From contig NZ_JAUFPS010000014.1 of NCBI RefSeq assembly GCF_030409315.1, positions 1-64,000 of the forward strand: a DNA stretch of 64,000 nucleotides. Direction: 5' to 3'. The DNA is from Mucilaginibacter flavus. GTDB lineage: Bacteria > Bacteroidota > Bacteroidia > Sphingobacteriales > Sphingobacteriaceae. Under the pieces are notes generated by a model. The model did not search any database. It saw nothing but the letters and a program-made list of their open reading frames with translations, and was not told where the DNA came from. The translations under genes and the position numbers were made by a program. Numbering within the stretch: position 1 is the first letter of the stretch; every line of letters starts with the position of its first letter. Positions 17,541 to 26,629 of the stretch are shown here, piece by piece.

Positions 17541-18812
17541 TTAATAGTGGCATTTGCCGCACTCGATACCACCTAAAACAGCGGCAGTAACTTTCTCGCC
17601 TTTCTTGATCTTATCGTGAGCAGCAAGTATGCTATCATAATAAGCGTTGCCTTTGCCGTTAACCTCAGTACGTTTGTGGCACTGAATACACCATTTCATG
17701 GTAAGCGGTGAGTATTGGTACACCTCTTTCATGGTTTGGATTGGACCGTGACAAGCCTGGCATTTGATACCGGCAACTTTAACGTGCTGTGAGTGGTTAA
17801 AGTAAGCCAAGTCTGGCAGGTTGTGTACCCTAACCCATTGAATAGGTTTAGCAGCAGTGCTATCGTATTTCTGAGTTTTTGGATCGTAACCCAAAGCGTC
17901 ATAAATTTTATGAATCTCCGGCGACTCAGTTTTAACAACCTTGTGGCAGTTCATACACACGTTTAATGAAGGGATAGACGCGTTTTTTGATTTGTATGCA
18001 CCAGAGTGACAGTACTGGCAATCAATTTTCATGGTGCCTGCGTGTAACTCATGCGAGTATTTGATAGGCTGTACCGGCTGATAGCCTGTGTGTACGTTGG
18101 TATTCCACAAAGTAACCCAACCCCAGCTGCCCATCGCTATGGTACCGCATACCAGTATAAAGAATACCAGTTTTTTATTTTTAAGGATCTTTTTAAGCAG
18201 TTCGGCTTTCTTATCAACAGTAACAACCTGCTCTTCTTCAACAATTACAATATCCTTGTTGTTAGCTAAAATTTTCTCTAAAGAACCTGTAGCCTTGTTT
18301 AAAACAAGGATGATAATGAACGCTAAAATAACAACACCAATTAACCCTGCAACAGCAAGTTCACTTGGGCCTTTGTCTTCAGCTACAGTAGTACCGCCAA
18401 CAGGACCTTTTGCTTTATCGTCCTGAATTTGTTTCCAATCAGCTCGAATGTAAGTGATTACGTTACCTACATCCGCATCAGAAAGATCCGTAAAGGTGGT
18501 CATGCCTTTTTGCTCAAACTTGTTGAAAATGGCAAGCGCTTTAGGATTTTTAGCAGCTATAAGGGCCTGGTTGTTCTGAATCCATTTGATAAGGTATTTA
18601 TCATCTGTTTCTTCGGTAAGTTGTGGACCAAGCGCCGGACCGGTTAAAACCTGGTCGATTTTATGACAGGCTGTACATTTGGATTTGAAAATGGCCTCGC
18701 CCTTTGCCGCGTCTGTTTGCGCGTAAACAGCAGAAAAACCCCAAAAAGCAAACCCAACAATCAGCAGAACCGACCTTGAGAATTGTTTAAAAATCAATGA
18801 GAAACTTCTCAT
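17541..18812 (-). CDS. actA: Alternative complex III multiheme cytochrome c ActA
   Basis: This 423-aa protein begins with a signal/TM segment. It has an N-terminal cytochrome c domain (CTACH), two transmembrane helices, and a C-terminal cytochrome c3-like pentaheme region (CQYCH, CMNCH, CQACH, CIQCH and a terminal CGKCH). Six CxxCH sites are therefore visible. It passes electrons out of the Act complex. It is the first gene of the cluster, with a 5' leader that contains a hairpin and a promoter-like TACTTTTG. Confidence 0.95.
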   Translation of the reverse strand: MRSFSLIFKQFSRSVLLIVGFAFWGFSAVYAQTDAAKGEAIFKSKCTACHKIDQVLTGPALGPQLTEETDDKYLIKWIQNNQALIAAKNPKALAIFNKFEQKGMTTFTDLSDADVGNVITYIRADWKQIQDDKAKGPVGGTTVAEDKGPSELAVAGLIGVVILAFIIILVLNKATGSLEKILANNKDIVIVEEEQVVTVDKKAELLKKILKNKKLVFFILVCGTIAMGSWGWVTLWNTNVHTGYQPVQPIKYSHELHAGTMKIDCQYCHSGAYKSKNASIPSLNVCMNCHKVVKTESPEIHKIYDALGYDPKTQKYDSTAAKPIQWVRVHNLPDLAYFNHSQHVKVAGIKCQACHGPIQTMKEVYQYSPLTMKWCIQCHKRTEVNGKGNAYYDSILAAHDKIKKGEKVTAAVLGGIECGKCHY

Positions 18813-18857
18813 AAAGTGTATTTATGCTAAATAATTTTTGTATTAATGTTTTATTCC

Positions 18858-18893
18858 GCTGTAAAGATGTGTGCTGCATCTGTATTTTACAGC
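18858..18893 (-). promoter_or_regulatory. Leader hairpin upstream of actA
   Basis: An 8-bp perfect inverted repeat (GCTGTAAA at 18858-18865 and TTTACAGC at 18886-18893) encloses a second small complementary pair (AGATG and CATCT). It lies between the predicted promoter and the actA start, so it should form at the very 5' end of the long act-cox mRNA. It has no T run and is not a terminator. It might stabilise the mRNA or be a protein-binding operator. Confidence 0.45.
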
Positions 18894-18895
18894 CA

Positions 18896-18903
18896 CAAAA
18901 GTA
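18896..18903 (-). promoter_or_regulatory. Candidate -7 element (TACTTTTG) for the act-cox operon
   Basis: The minus strand reads TACTTTTG, a full match to the Bacteroidota -7 consensus TAnnTTTG. No clear TTTG -33 box lies at the best spacing. The predicted start of transcription would be about 75 bp before the actA start codon, at the base of the leader hairpin. Confidence 0.4.
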
Positions 18904-19064
18904 AAATTTATTACACTATCGCTGACACATAAATGACAGTAACCTATAATTTATAATCGTTCTAAATAAATTGAAAAACGCCTTTTAAACACGCCAGCGG
19001 CATATTTATATCATTTATCAAAATTTAAAATGGTTTAATCATTTTGAGCGATTATAAAATTTCC

Positions 19065-20045
19065 CTATTGTTTTAAAATCCAGGCAAATATTAATGGTGC
19101 AACAATAGTTGCATCACTCTCTACTATAAACTTAGGCGTATGGATATCCAGCTTGCCCCAGGTAATCTTCTCATTTGGTACCGCGCCCGAATATGAACCG
19201 TAAGATGTGGTTGAATCCGATATCTGGCAGAAGTAGCTCCAGAAAGGTACATCATGCATTTCCATATCCTGGTATAGCATTGGCACAACGCATATCGGGA
19301 AGTCGCCGGCAATACCACCACCTATCTGGAAAAAGCCAATGCCCTTGCCCGATGAGTTTTTGGTATACCAATCTGCAAGCCAGGCCATGTATTCGATACC
19401 GCTTTTCATGGTTGAAGCTTTTAACTCACCTTTGATAATGTACGATGCAAAAATGTTACCCATGGTTGAATCTTCCCATCCTGGTACCACAATAGGTAAA
19501 TTCTTTTCGGCGGCAGCCAGCATCCATGAGTTTTTAGGATCTATCTCATAATATTGCTCCAATTCGCCGCTTAGCAATATTTTGTACATGTATTCGTGCG
19601 GAAAATAACGTTCGCCGGCATTATCAGCGTCTTTCCATATTTTATGGATGTGTTTTTGTAACCTGCGGAAAGCTTCTTCCTCGGGGATGCAGGTATCGGT
19701 AACACGGTTGTAGTGGTTCTCTAACAAATCCCACTCTTCCTGCGGACTTAAGTCGCGGTAATTAGGCACCCTTTTGTAGTGCGAGTGCGCTACCAGGTTC
19801 ATGATATCCTCTTCAAGGTTTGCACCTGTGCATGAAATTATAGCTATTTTATCCTGGCGGATCATCTCGGCCAGCGAAATACCCAACTCGGCGGTGCTCA
19901 TAGCTCCGGCCAGGGTAACCATCATTTTACCGCCTTCGTCAAGGTGGGTTTCATACCCTTTGGCAGCATCCATCAATGCCGCTGAGTTAAAATGCAGGTA
20001 GTTTTTTTCAATAAACTGCGAAATAGGTCCTCTTGTGATGCTCAT
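19065..20045 (-). CDS. Deoxyhypusine synthase-like protein lacking the catalytic Lys
   Basis: This 326-aa protein clearly has the deoxyhypusine synthase fold: VTLAGAMSTAELG, SCTGANLEED, a GWEDSTMGN segment, and the C-terminal WGKLDIHTPKFIVESDATIV. In true deoxyhypusine and homospermidine synthases a Lys follows the GGG loop and carries the aminobutyl intermediate. Here the loop is IGGGIAGDF (241-249) and the Lys position is Gly247. Bacteria also lack eIF5A. The reaction is therefore unknown; NAD binding may remain. It is a single gene, divergent from the barrel protein gene at 20174. Confidence 0.85.
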   Translation of the reverse strand: MSITRGPISQFIEKNYLHFNSAALMDAAKGYETHLDEGGKMMVTLAGAMSTAELGISLAEMIRQDKIAIISCTGANLEEDIMNLVAHSHYKRVPNYRDLSPQEEWDLLENHYNRVTDTCIPEEEAFRRLQKHIHKIWKDADNAGERYFPHEYMYKILLSGELEQYYEIDPKNSWMLAAAEKNLPIVVPGWEDSTMGNIFASYIIKGELKASTMKSGIEYMAWLADWYTKNSSGKGIGFFQIGGGIAGDFPICVVPMLYQDMEMHDVPFWSYFCQISDSTTSYGSYSGAVPNEKITWGKLDIHTPKFIVESDATIVAPLIFAWILKQ

Positions 20046-20068
20046 AGTGTATCAATAAAATTCAGGCA

Positions 20069-20076
20069 CAAAAGTA
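20069..20076 (-). promoter_or_regulatory. Candidate -7 element (TACTTTTG) for the deoxyhypusine synthase-like gene
   Basis: The minus strand reads TACTTTTG about 24 bp before the start codon of the gene ending at 19065. It matches TAnnTTTG. No convincing -33 box is seen. Confidence 0.35.
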
Positions 20077-20173
20077 GGCATTTTACTTAATTATGATTTT
20101 TAAATTCAAAATACATTCAAACTACGTACATACCGAAGTAAAAATGAGGGTATATTAGCGCCCTATTTGTCTT

Positions 20174-21310
20174 ATGAAGATATTTGTAACCACGTTCTTA
20201 TTCGCTTTTTGCCTGCAAGCCAGCTACGCGCAAACGCATGTACTGCCCAAGTTTATCCGCAAAATGTTTTTTAATAAGGCCGATAGCACCAAAAAAAGCA
20301 GCTTTGTTATTTTACCTGCAATAAGCTCGGCTCCCGAAACTGGTTTGGAACTGGGCGGCGCGGGTTTATACTCCTTTTATACCGATTCTGTTAAAAGTGA
20401 TACCCGTGTATCAAGCATATTTGGTTATGCCACGGTTACCACAAAGGGACAAAGCAAGTTTAGCATCAACACCAACTACTGGACTCCCCGTAACAGCTAC
20501 CACTTTACGGCTGGTATTAGTTACTATGATTTTCCCTTTAGCTTTTATGGCATTGGCAATGATACCCGAAGCGCCGATGTTACCCAAATTGATCAGCAAC
20601 GACTAAAGTTTAACCTGGGTGCAGAGAAAAAGCTGACTGACGAGCTCTATGTTGGCTTTGTAGCCGGGGCACAAAGGTTTCACATACCACAAACATCTTA
20701 CAAAACCATTTTTTATACTGACAAAAGGGTTGAAAACCATGGCGGGGGTAGCAATATTTACGCAGGCCCCAGCGTAACACTTGATACCCGCAATAATAAT
20801 ACCTATACAACTAAGGGTATCATTATCACCAGTTCCTTTGAAGTGATAAGAGGGTACGGAAAAACAGACTACAGCGGGGGATTTTTAAATGCAGAGTATT
20901 CACAGTTTTTTGCGCTGGGCAAAAAATTTGTTTTCGGCATTGATATACAGGAGCAAAGCCTTACGGGCAGTAAATCGCCATTTTATTTGTTGCCGGCTTT
21001 AGGTAATGATGAAATGATGCGCGGTTACTATAATGGCCGCTACCGCGACAGGAATATGCTGGCAGGCCAAACCGAATTACGTTATCGCTTAAGCCCAAGG
21101 TGGGGCCTTGTTGGCTTTGTGGGTACCGGCGAGGTATTTAACAAAAGCTTTAGCTGGGCCGAATTAAAACCCAATTATGGCGGCGGTGTGCGTTACTTCT
21201 TCGATATTGAAAAAGGGTTAAGTGTGCGTGCCGATTATGGCATTGGTCAAAAAAATCCGGGAGAGAGCCGGCAAAGCGGGTTTTATCTTGCTTTGGGGCA
21301 ATCGTTTTAG
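20174..21310 (+). CDS. BamA/TamA-type outer-membrane beta-barrel protein
   Basis: This 378-aa protein has a signal peptide (about residues 1-19, cut after SYA) and a body of alternating beta strands with Gly- and aromatic-rich turns. It ends in GQSF, and a C-terminal Phe is typical of outer-membrane barrels. It resembles the surface antigen (D15/BamA) barrel family without POTRA domains, a form common in Bacteroidota. The substrate or partner is unknown. It is divergent from the deoxyhypusine synthase-like gene. Confidence 0.8.
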   Translation: MKIFVTTFLFAFCLQASYAQTHVLPKFIRKMFFNKADSTKKSSFVILPAISSAPETGLELGGAGLYSFYTDSVKSDTRVSSIFGYATVTTKGQSKFSINTNYWTPRNSYHFTAGISYYDFPFSFYGIGNDTRSADVTQIDQQRLKFNLGAEKKLTDELYVGFVAGAQRFHIPQTSYKTIFYTDKRVENHGGGSNIYAGPSVTLDTRNNNTYTTKGIIITSSFEVIRGYGKTDYSGGFLNAEYSQFFALGKKFVFGIDIQEQSLTGSKSPFYLLPALGNDEMMRGYYNGRYRDRNMLAGQTELRYRLSPRWGLVGFVGTGEVFNKSFSWAELKPNYGGGVRYFFDIEKGLSVRADYGIGQKNPGESRQSGFYLALGQSF

Positions 21311-21350
21311 CATTTTGAAACTACCCAACATATTCTGAGTTAAAAGGCTT

Positions 21351-21956
21351 TTAATATTTTATCTTAAAATGCTCCTGCTGGGCCCTGCCCGATTTAAAGA
21401 ATACCAGGCTTATCCAAAACAGATCGATAGTGAGCGTAACCCGCGGATGCGTTTTAACCTGATTCCAGATTTGTTTGGTAGTAGCATTGGTATGAACGCC
21501 TGTAAATATCACTACAGTATCCGGGTGCACTGTTGGAAGTAGCTGTTCAAAAGCCTCCATTGTTAAAACATACTTATTGAAAACGATCAAATCTGTAAGG
21601 CTATCCAATACTCCCTTTAACTCAGCCTCATTAACCGCGATAATTTTAGCGCCCGGTACCGCCTTTTGCAGGTAAAGTGATGTACTCCCCCCCTCTCCGA
21701 CCTCAACAACGGCAGCCGGATTAAAATGCTTTGTTAACCTGTAAATGAGTTTTAATACTTTAAGGGGTAATCTTTTTTCAGTAATTCCGTTCTGGTTTTT
21801 AATATCGATGGCTATCTCCTGGTACGTTTGGCGGGGCTGATAATCGTAAATTACCGTATCAATGAGGTGGTAAACAAACGGAGAGTGAATCCCGTGGCGG
21901 TTATTGGCTGTAAGGCGGTGGCGCAAATAATCTTGCACAAATGTGAAACTTGCCAT
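21351..21956 (-). CDS. SAM-dependent methyltransferase-like protein
   Basis: The protein is 201 aa when started at the Met of MASFTFVQDYLRHRL. The open frame extends 78 codons further, but that part runs antisense into the coding sequence at 21999 and has no supporting signal. The N-terminal segment HGIHSPFVYHLIDTVIYD is typical of a Bacteroidota class I methyltransferase-like family, followed by VVEVGEGGSTSLYLQ as the probable motif I and IIAVNEAEL as motif II. The catalytic activity and substrate are unknown. It is divergent from the neighbouring gene, with 42 bp between starts. Confidence 0.75.
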   Translation of the reverse strand: MASFTFVQDYLRHRLTANNRHGIHSPFVYHLIDTVIYDYQPRQTYQEIAIDIKNQNGITEKRLPLKVLKLIYRLTKHFNPAAVVEVGEGGSTSLYLQKAVPGAKIIAVNEAELKGVLDSLTDLIVFNKYVLTMEAFEQLLPTVHPDTVVIFTGVHTNATTKQIWNQVKTHPRVTLTIDLFWISLVFFKSGRAQQEHFKIKY

Positions 21957-21998
21957 CGCCACAAAAATAAAAAAGTTTAGTATTTTAGCATACAGCGT

Positions 21999-22856
21999 AT
22001 GATAAATCCAACAGAAGTAAACTCTTTGATCCGCTTGCTTGATGATCCCGACGCCGGCATCTATGAACACGTTCATGAAAAACTGCTGAGCTATGGCATA
22101 GAGGTGATTACTTATCTTGAAAATGCTTTTGAACAAGCCTTTGATGCCGTGCAACAGGAACGCATTGCCAACCTGGTACACGAAATTCAATTTGGTAGCT
22201 TAAAAGAAGATTTGAAATTGTGGGCACAAAGCGGGTCGTTTGATCTGCTGCAGGGTATCCTCATTATTAACCGTTACCAATACCCCGATCTTGACGAGCA
22301 AAAGGTGATTAACCAGATTGAGGCCATTAAGCGGGATATCTGGATTCAGATGATGAACCAGGGTAGCCCCAAGGAACAGATTAAAGAGATTAATCATGTA
22401 TTTTATCATATCTACGGTTTCAGGGGGAATACCTCAAACCACCTCGATCCGCAGAACAGCTTTTTGAGCCAGGTGCTGGAAACTAAAAAAGGCAACCAGA
22501 TTTCGCTGGCCATCATCTACTCTATCATAGCCCAAAAGCTGGACATCCCCGTATATGGTGTAAACCTGCCGCAACATTTCATATTAGCTTATGTTGACGA
22601 GAGCCAGCAAAATGATTTTGAAGGCGGCATACTTTTTTACATTAACGCCTTTAACAGGGGCCTCATGTTTGGCCGCCGCGATGTAGATAACTTTTTGAAG
22701 CAGCTTAATCTTAAATTCGATAAACAGTTTTACGAACCCTGCTCCAATACCGATATCATTAAACGCGTAATCCGCAACCTCATCAGCGCCTATGAAAACT
22801 TAGGCTCGGCAGAAAAGGTTGGAGAGTTGAATGAATTGCTGAGGATATTGGAGTAA
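21999..22856 (+). CDS. SirB1/transglutaminase-like family protein
   Basis: This 285-aa soluble protein matches the SirB1 N-terminal (transglutaminase-like, PF13369) family. It has FRGNTSNHLDPQNSFLSQVLETKKGNQISLAIIYSII and VYGVNLPQHFILAYVD, where His and Asp of a transglutaminase-like site remain but no catalytic Cys is visible. Family function is unclear. The first 100 residues look like HEAT-type helices (LDDPDAGIYEHVHEKLLSYG). It is a single gene, divergent from the methyltransferase-like gene. Confidence 0.82.
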   Translation: MINPTEVNSLIRLLDDPDAGIYEHVHEKLLSYGIEVITYLENAFEQAFDAVQQERIANLVHEIQFGSLKEDLKLWAQSGSFDLLQGILIINRYQYPDLDEQKVINQIEAIKRDIWIQMMNQGSPKEQIKEINHVFYHIYGFRGNTSNHLDPQNSFLSQVLETKKGNQISLAIIYSIIAQKLDIPVYGVNLPQHFILAYVDESQQNDFEGGILFYINAFNRGLMFGRRDVDNFLKQLNLKFDKQFYEPCSNTDIIKRVIRNLISAYENLGSAEKVGELNELLRILE

Positions 22857-22983
22857 GTGTAACTTTTAAGATTAGTGACCCCTAACTTTCTTCGGGATCT
22901 CCACTGGATAAGTACTTCAGATGAAGTATATACCTTGCACATTACCCGGAAACAAGTAATAGGCATAGCATGTTGCAGATACC

Positions 22984-23016
22984 AGACTTACAAAGTTTTA
23001 AAAACTTCGTAAGTCT
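22984..23016. repeat. Intergenic hairpin repeat
   Basis: AGACTTAC at 22984-22991 pairs with GTAAGTCT at 23009-23016, and the inner AAGTTTT/AAAACTT extends the stem. It lies between two converging genes (ends at 22856 and 23106). A partial copy of the CATTTCCACTTTCAGAG repeat module follows at about 23029-23047. The T-poor flanks argue against a simple terminator. The rest of the 22857-23105 gap shows nothing else. Confidence 0.6.
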
Positions 23017-23105
23017 TTCGCCGGTTTGTCATTTCCCACTTTCAGAGCCCTTTTACTTTTAAACCCAGCATAACACGAATGGAGAGACAAGTACCCGTAA
23101 CTATT

Positions 23106-24020
23106 TTACTTCCCCTTCAAAAACCCGTTCTCATCCAGCCAACTGGCAGCCCAATCAAACCATTTGCTTTTGTTTTTTGAATTGTTTAAGCCAAATCCAT
23201 GGCCACCTTCCTGAAACAGGTGCATTTCGGCTTTTACTTTATTTTTGAGCAGGGCATCATAAAACAACAGGCTGTTTTGTACAGGTACCACGGTATCGTC
23301 TTCGGCATGTACCAAAAGAGTTGGCGGCGTATTAGCGTTAACTTGTTTTTCGTTTGAATATAATTCTACTTGCGCTGCCGACGGGGTTTTACCAATCAGG
23401 TTTTCGCGCGAGCCTACGTGTGCCTGATCACCGAAGCTGATCACCGGGTACAGCAGGATCATAAAATCGGGTCTCAGGCTGATGTTGTCTTTATTTTCGA
23501 TAACAGGTTTATCAAAGTGGGTACCTTCGGTAGATGCCAAATGCCCGCCGGCCGAAAACCCGATGATGCCAATACGAGCAGGATCAACGCCCCATTCCTT
23601 AGCATTTTTGCGTACAGTCAATATAGCCATCTGTGCATCCTGTAGCGGACCGATAGATCTGTCAACCATAATTTCGTCACTTGGCAATCTATACTTTAAC
23701 AAAAACGCAGTTATACCAATTTTGTTAAACTCCTGGCATATAGCCATCCCCTCGTGCGCATTTGCCAGGCCAGAGTATCCACCTCCAGGGCAAACTACAA
23801 TAGCGGTACCGTTAGCCTTCCCTTTTTCTGGCAGGTAAGCTGTAAGAGTTGGCGTACTTACGCCAGTGATCCAGTTGCTTGCATCTGTTTTTTCAACGTA
23901 CGTTGCCGGGGTTGGCTTTGAATTTGGTATCCCTTTAGGGTACAAAGGCATTGGCTTTTCCTGGCTGTAGGCTATGGTTGTGGCAATAGTCAAAATAAAG
24001 GCTGATAAAATGGTTTTCAT
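23106..24020 (-). CDS. Secreted alpha/beta hydrolase (BD-FAE/acetylxylan esterase-like)
   Basis: This 304-aa protein has a signal peptide (residues 1-19, after IAYS) and an alpha/beta hydrolase fold. The oxyanion region is VVCPGGGYSG, the nucleophile elbow is GFSAGGHLAS, the acid is in HAEDDTVVPV and the His in EGGHGFG. This pattern is typical of BD-FAE/Axe-like esterases that deacetylate plant polysaccharides in Bacteroidota. No SusC/D genes adjoin, so the substrate cannot be read from context. It lies 34 bp downstream of the LytTR response regulator on the same strand. Confidence 0.87.
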   Translation of the reverse strand: MKTILSAFILTIATTIAYSQEKPMPLYPKGIPNSKPTPATYVEKTDASNWITGVSTPTLTAYLPEKGKANGTAIVVCPGGGYSGLANAHEGMAICQEFNKIGITAFLLKYRLPSDEIMVDRSIGPLQDAQMAILTVRKNAKEWGVDPARIGIIGFSAGGHLASTEGTHFDKPVIENKDNISLRPDFMILLYPVISFGDQAHVGSRENLIGKTPSAAQVELYSNEKQVNANTPPTLLVHAEDDTVVPVQNSLLFYDALLKNKVKAEMHLFQEGGHGFGLNNSKNKSKWFDWAASWLDENGFLKGK

Positions 24021-24054
24021 AATTTGTTAGGTATGCACAATTATAGCTTTTTTA

Positions 24055-24813
24055 TCATAAACTTTTATTGAGCATTTCTTTTACCATATCCCTGTTTTGG
24101 CGCGATATAGGTATTTTGGTTTGATCATTAAGCAGCAGCGTACCACCATCTTCCTTCAAATAGCTTTTTACGAAAGCCTGGTTAACAAGGTGCGATTGAT
24201 GGGTGCGGATAAACTGGTGAGACTTTAACAGATCTGCAAAGTCTTTAAGTGTTTTACAAACCAGCACCTGCTCTTTGTTTTGCAGGTAAAAAAGCGTGTA
24301 GTTGTTACTGGCCTCGCAACGGATCACATCGCTAACTTTTACATACATTATTTCGGTAAGGGTTGGCAACGCTATTTTGGGTATTTCCTTTTGCCCGGCT
24401 TTGATGTAGGCCAGCAGGTTTTCGATATTTAAATTTTGTTTCCGGCTGCTTATCTTTTGCTTTGCCTTTTCAATGGCCAGCTTAAACTCCTTAATATCTA
24501 TTGGCTTTAGCAAATAATCTAAAGCCGAAAACTTGATGCCCTGGATGCCATACTTGTCATAAGCGGTAATAAATATTACTTCGAAATCTATTCTGTCAAA
24601 AGCTTTCAGCACATCAAATCCCGATTGGCCGGGCATTTGAATATCAAGAAACACCAGGTCGGGCCGGTATGTTTTTATGGCGGCAATAGCCTCTTCGGCG
24701 TTTGAGGCTGTTGCTTCAACAACTATATCGGGGCAATTAGCCCTAATGATCTGTTGCAGGTTTTCAATATTATTGGGCTCGTCATCAACAATAACACTTC
24801 TAATCATCAGCAT
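24055..24813 (-). CDS. LytTR-family response regulator (pair 1)
   Basis: This 252-aa response regulator has a receiver domain (DDEP, phospho-acceptor Asp57 in FLDIQMPG, and the conserved Thr/Lys in ITAYDKYGIQ and YLLKPI) and a C-terminal LytTR DNA-binding domain with CEASNNYTLFYL and the FIRTHQSHLVN signature. It probably binds direct repeats upstream of its targets. It starts 6 bp after the sensor kinase stop, so they form a two-component pair. Met3 is an equally possible start. Confidence 0.92.
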   Translation of the reverse strand: MLMIRSVIVDDEPNNIENLQQIIRANCPDIVVEATASNAEEAIAAIKTYRPDLVFLDIQMPGQSGFDVLKAFDRIDFEVIFITAYDKYGIQGIKFSALDYLLKPIDIKEFKLAIEKAKQKISSRKQNLNIENLLAYIKAGQKEIPKIALPTLTEIMYVKVSDVIRCEASNNYTLFYLQNKEQVLVCKTLKDFADLLKSHQFIRTHQSHLVNQAFVKSYLKEDGGTLLLNDQTKIPISRQNRDMVKEMLNKSL

Positions 24814-24819
24814 AAAAAA

Positions 24820-26505
24820 TTAAATCCAATTGGTTAAACGGATACATACCATAGTGGCCGGTTGTTTATCAATGGTTAAATGTACGGGCTGATCTTTATA
24901 TAGCTGGTTTAATAAAACTGCACGTTCCTGGCTCAATTTTAAACCATAACCAGATGTATTATCCCGGGCATCGGCATCAATCCATTTGCCATTATCTTTT
25001 ATACAGAAAACAAGGTCTTTATCTTTCCGGTTTATCATGATCTCAATTTTTCCGGCATCTTTTAATATCGCCACGCCATGCTTTACAGCATTCTCTACAA
25101 AGGGCTGTAACAGCATTGCCGGAATTTCTGTATTGGCCTGATTTATTGTTTGATCAACGTCTATCTGGTATTTAAAACCAAAACGCAGCTGTTCCATTTG
25201 AAGGTAATCATCTAAAATATTAATCTCCTGTTGCAAGCTTAATAGCTCGTCGTTACCTGTATCCAGCACCTGCCGGGTTAAGCCCGCAAATTTTGATAGG
25301 TAATGATTAGCTCCCGTTATATCATTTTTATTTACCAGGTTTTGGATAGATGTTAAAGCGTTAAACATAAAATGCGGGTTAAGCTGCGCCCTGATGGATT
25401 GCAATTTTAAGCCTACAGTTTGCTTTTCCTGTGCGGCGCGTACTAATTTCACCTGGTTACGCCTGTAATAGCCCCCAAACAGCAAAACAACACCCGTGAG
25501 TGTTGCTATGATGTAAGGTAAGGCTTGTTTTAAGGATACTTTTTTATCTGTTACAGGTGGTGGTAAAACTTCAAAAGGGATCCGCAACATTTGCTCCTCG
25601 GGCCACGAGCCAAGTTCGCCGGCGCGCTGGGTAATTATTTCATATTTACCCGGCTGTTTGTAAAAATTGCCATCTATATCATAATAATTTTCAAGATTAT
25701 AGTACCCCATTTTTACAGTATCTTTTTTTATACCGCCTTTTTTAACCAGATACACCACATAAGGTATAGTTTCATGATGTTTATAGTATAAGCGTATACC
25801 CACCACACTATCAGCAGGAAACTTAAAATCTACAGGCGTTCCGGCATGTTCAATAAACCTGGTAGCGTATCCATGATTAAGTTTTACATTATCCAGGTCA
25901 AAATAGTCTTTTGGCCGATTGATTTCTATACGGGTTATCAAAGGTTTAAAGTTAGGTTTCCAATCAAACAACACACCTTGCCGTATATCATAATTTTGAA
26001 TATTAAGCACTTCTATCAATAGCTGTTTACCAGGAGCTTTAAACTCACCCAGAAATCCATAAGCTTCTTTGGCACCATATTGTTGACCGAGCGCTGGTAT
26101 TTTGGACCATGGAACCAACTCAACACTGTCATTTTCAACCACATGGTAGCGATAGTCGCTAATATTGGCTTTTGTAATTCCATATGCTATTAAAATAGCC
26201 GTTGAAGTATCTGAAATAATATAACTTGGATACGCCTTTGAAATTGACTTTACACTTGATGAAAAAAAATCTACCAAGCTATGATTAAGTTTTACTCCTA
26301 ACCAAAAGGGATGTTTATTATTTATCATTTTAAAGGCTTTCACATCGCCCAAACTTGTGTCTTTCACGCCATAATAACTTCCTTGGTACTCGAAGGTAAA
26401 ATGATAGCCAAAGGAGAAGTCCTGCTTTGTTTGTGCAAATGAGCGCAACGAAAAGACAAAGCCTATGATTAAGCTGGTAAACAATACTAAAATCTTTTTT
26501 TTCAT
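24820..26505 (-). CDS. LytS-type sensor histidine kinase with periplasmic sensor domain (pair 1)
   Basis: This 561-aa kinase has a signal peptide (1-25) and a large beta-rich periplasmic domain of about 300 residues. A single transmembrane helix (about 328-346) and a HisKA_7TM/LytS-type kinase domain follow. The phospho-acceptor is His378 in QLNPHFMFNAL and the N box is LLQPFVENAVKHG. The periplasmic part should sense an external signal; I do not recognise its fold. It is co-transcribed with the LytTR regulator. The nearby pair 2 lies 125 bp upstream on the same strand. Confidence 0.9.
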   Translation of the reverse strand: MKKKILVLFTSLIIGFVFSLRSFAQTKQDFSFGYHFTFEYQGSYYGVKDTSLGDVKAFKMINNKHPFWLGVKLNHSLVDFFSSSVKSISKAYPSYIISDTSTAILIAYGITKANISDYRYHVVENDSVELVPWSKIPALGQQYGAKEAYGFLGEFKAPGKQLLIEVLNIQNYDIRQGVLFDWKPNFKPLITRIEINRPKDYFDLDNVKLNHGYATRFIEHAGTPVDFKFPADSVVGIRLYYKHHETIPYVVYLVKKGGIKKDTVKMGYYNLENYYDIDGNFYKQPGKYEIITQRAGELGSWPEEQMLRIPFEVLPPPVTDKKVSLKQALPYIIATLTGVVLLFGGYYRRNQVKLVRAAQEKQTVGLKLQSIRAQLNPHFMFNALTSIQNLVNKNDITGANHYLSKFAGLTRQVLDTGNDELLSLQQEINILDDYLQMEQLRFGFKYQIDVDQTINQANTEIPAMLLQPFVENAVKHGVAILKDAGKIEIMINRKDKDLVFCIKDNGKWIDADARDNTSGYGLKLSQERAVLLNQLYKDQPVHLTIDKQPATMVCIRLTNWI

Positions 26506-26629
26506 TGATGTGTGTTTAAGTTTATGATTTAATTATCACATCACAAAGATGTAGTTACGCGCTGCGCTCAGCAATGCAGATTGAGTATTTGGTATTGGAG
26601 ATTTAGAATTTGGTGGCATTTTGTAAACG

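Noticed and set aside
22000..22190. The N-terminal extension of the methyltransferase-like frame (78 codons)
   Set aside because: It lies antisense to the well-supported SirB1-family gene. The Met at 21956 starts the family-like sequence.
23106..24020. Assignment of the esterase to a polysaccharide utilisation locus
   Set aside because: No SusC/SusD or glycoside hydrolase gene lies nearby.
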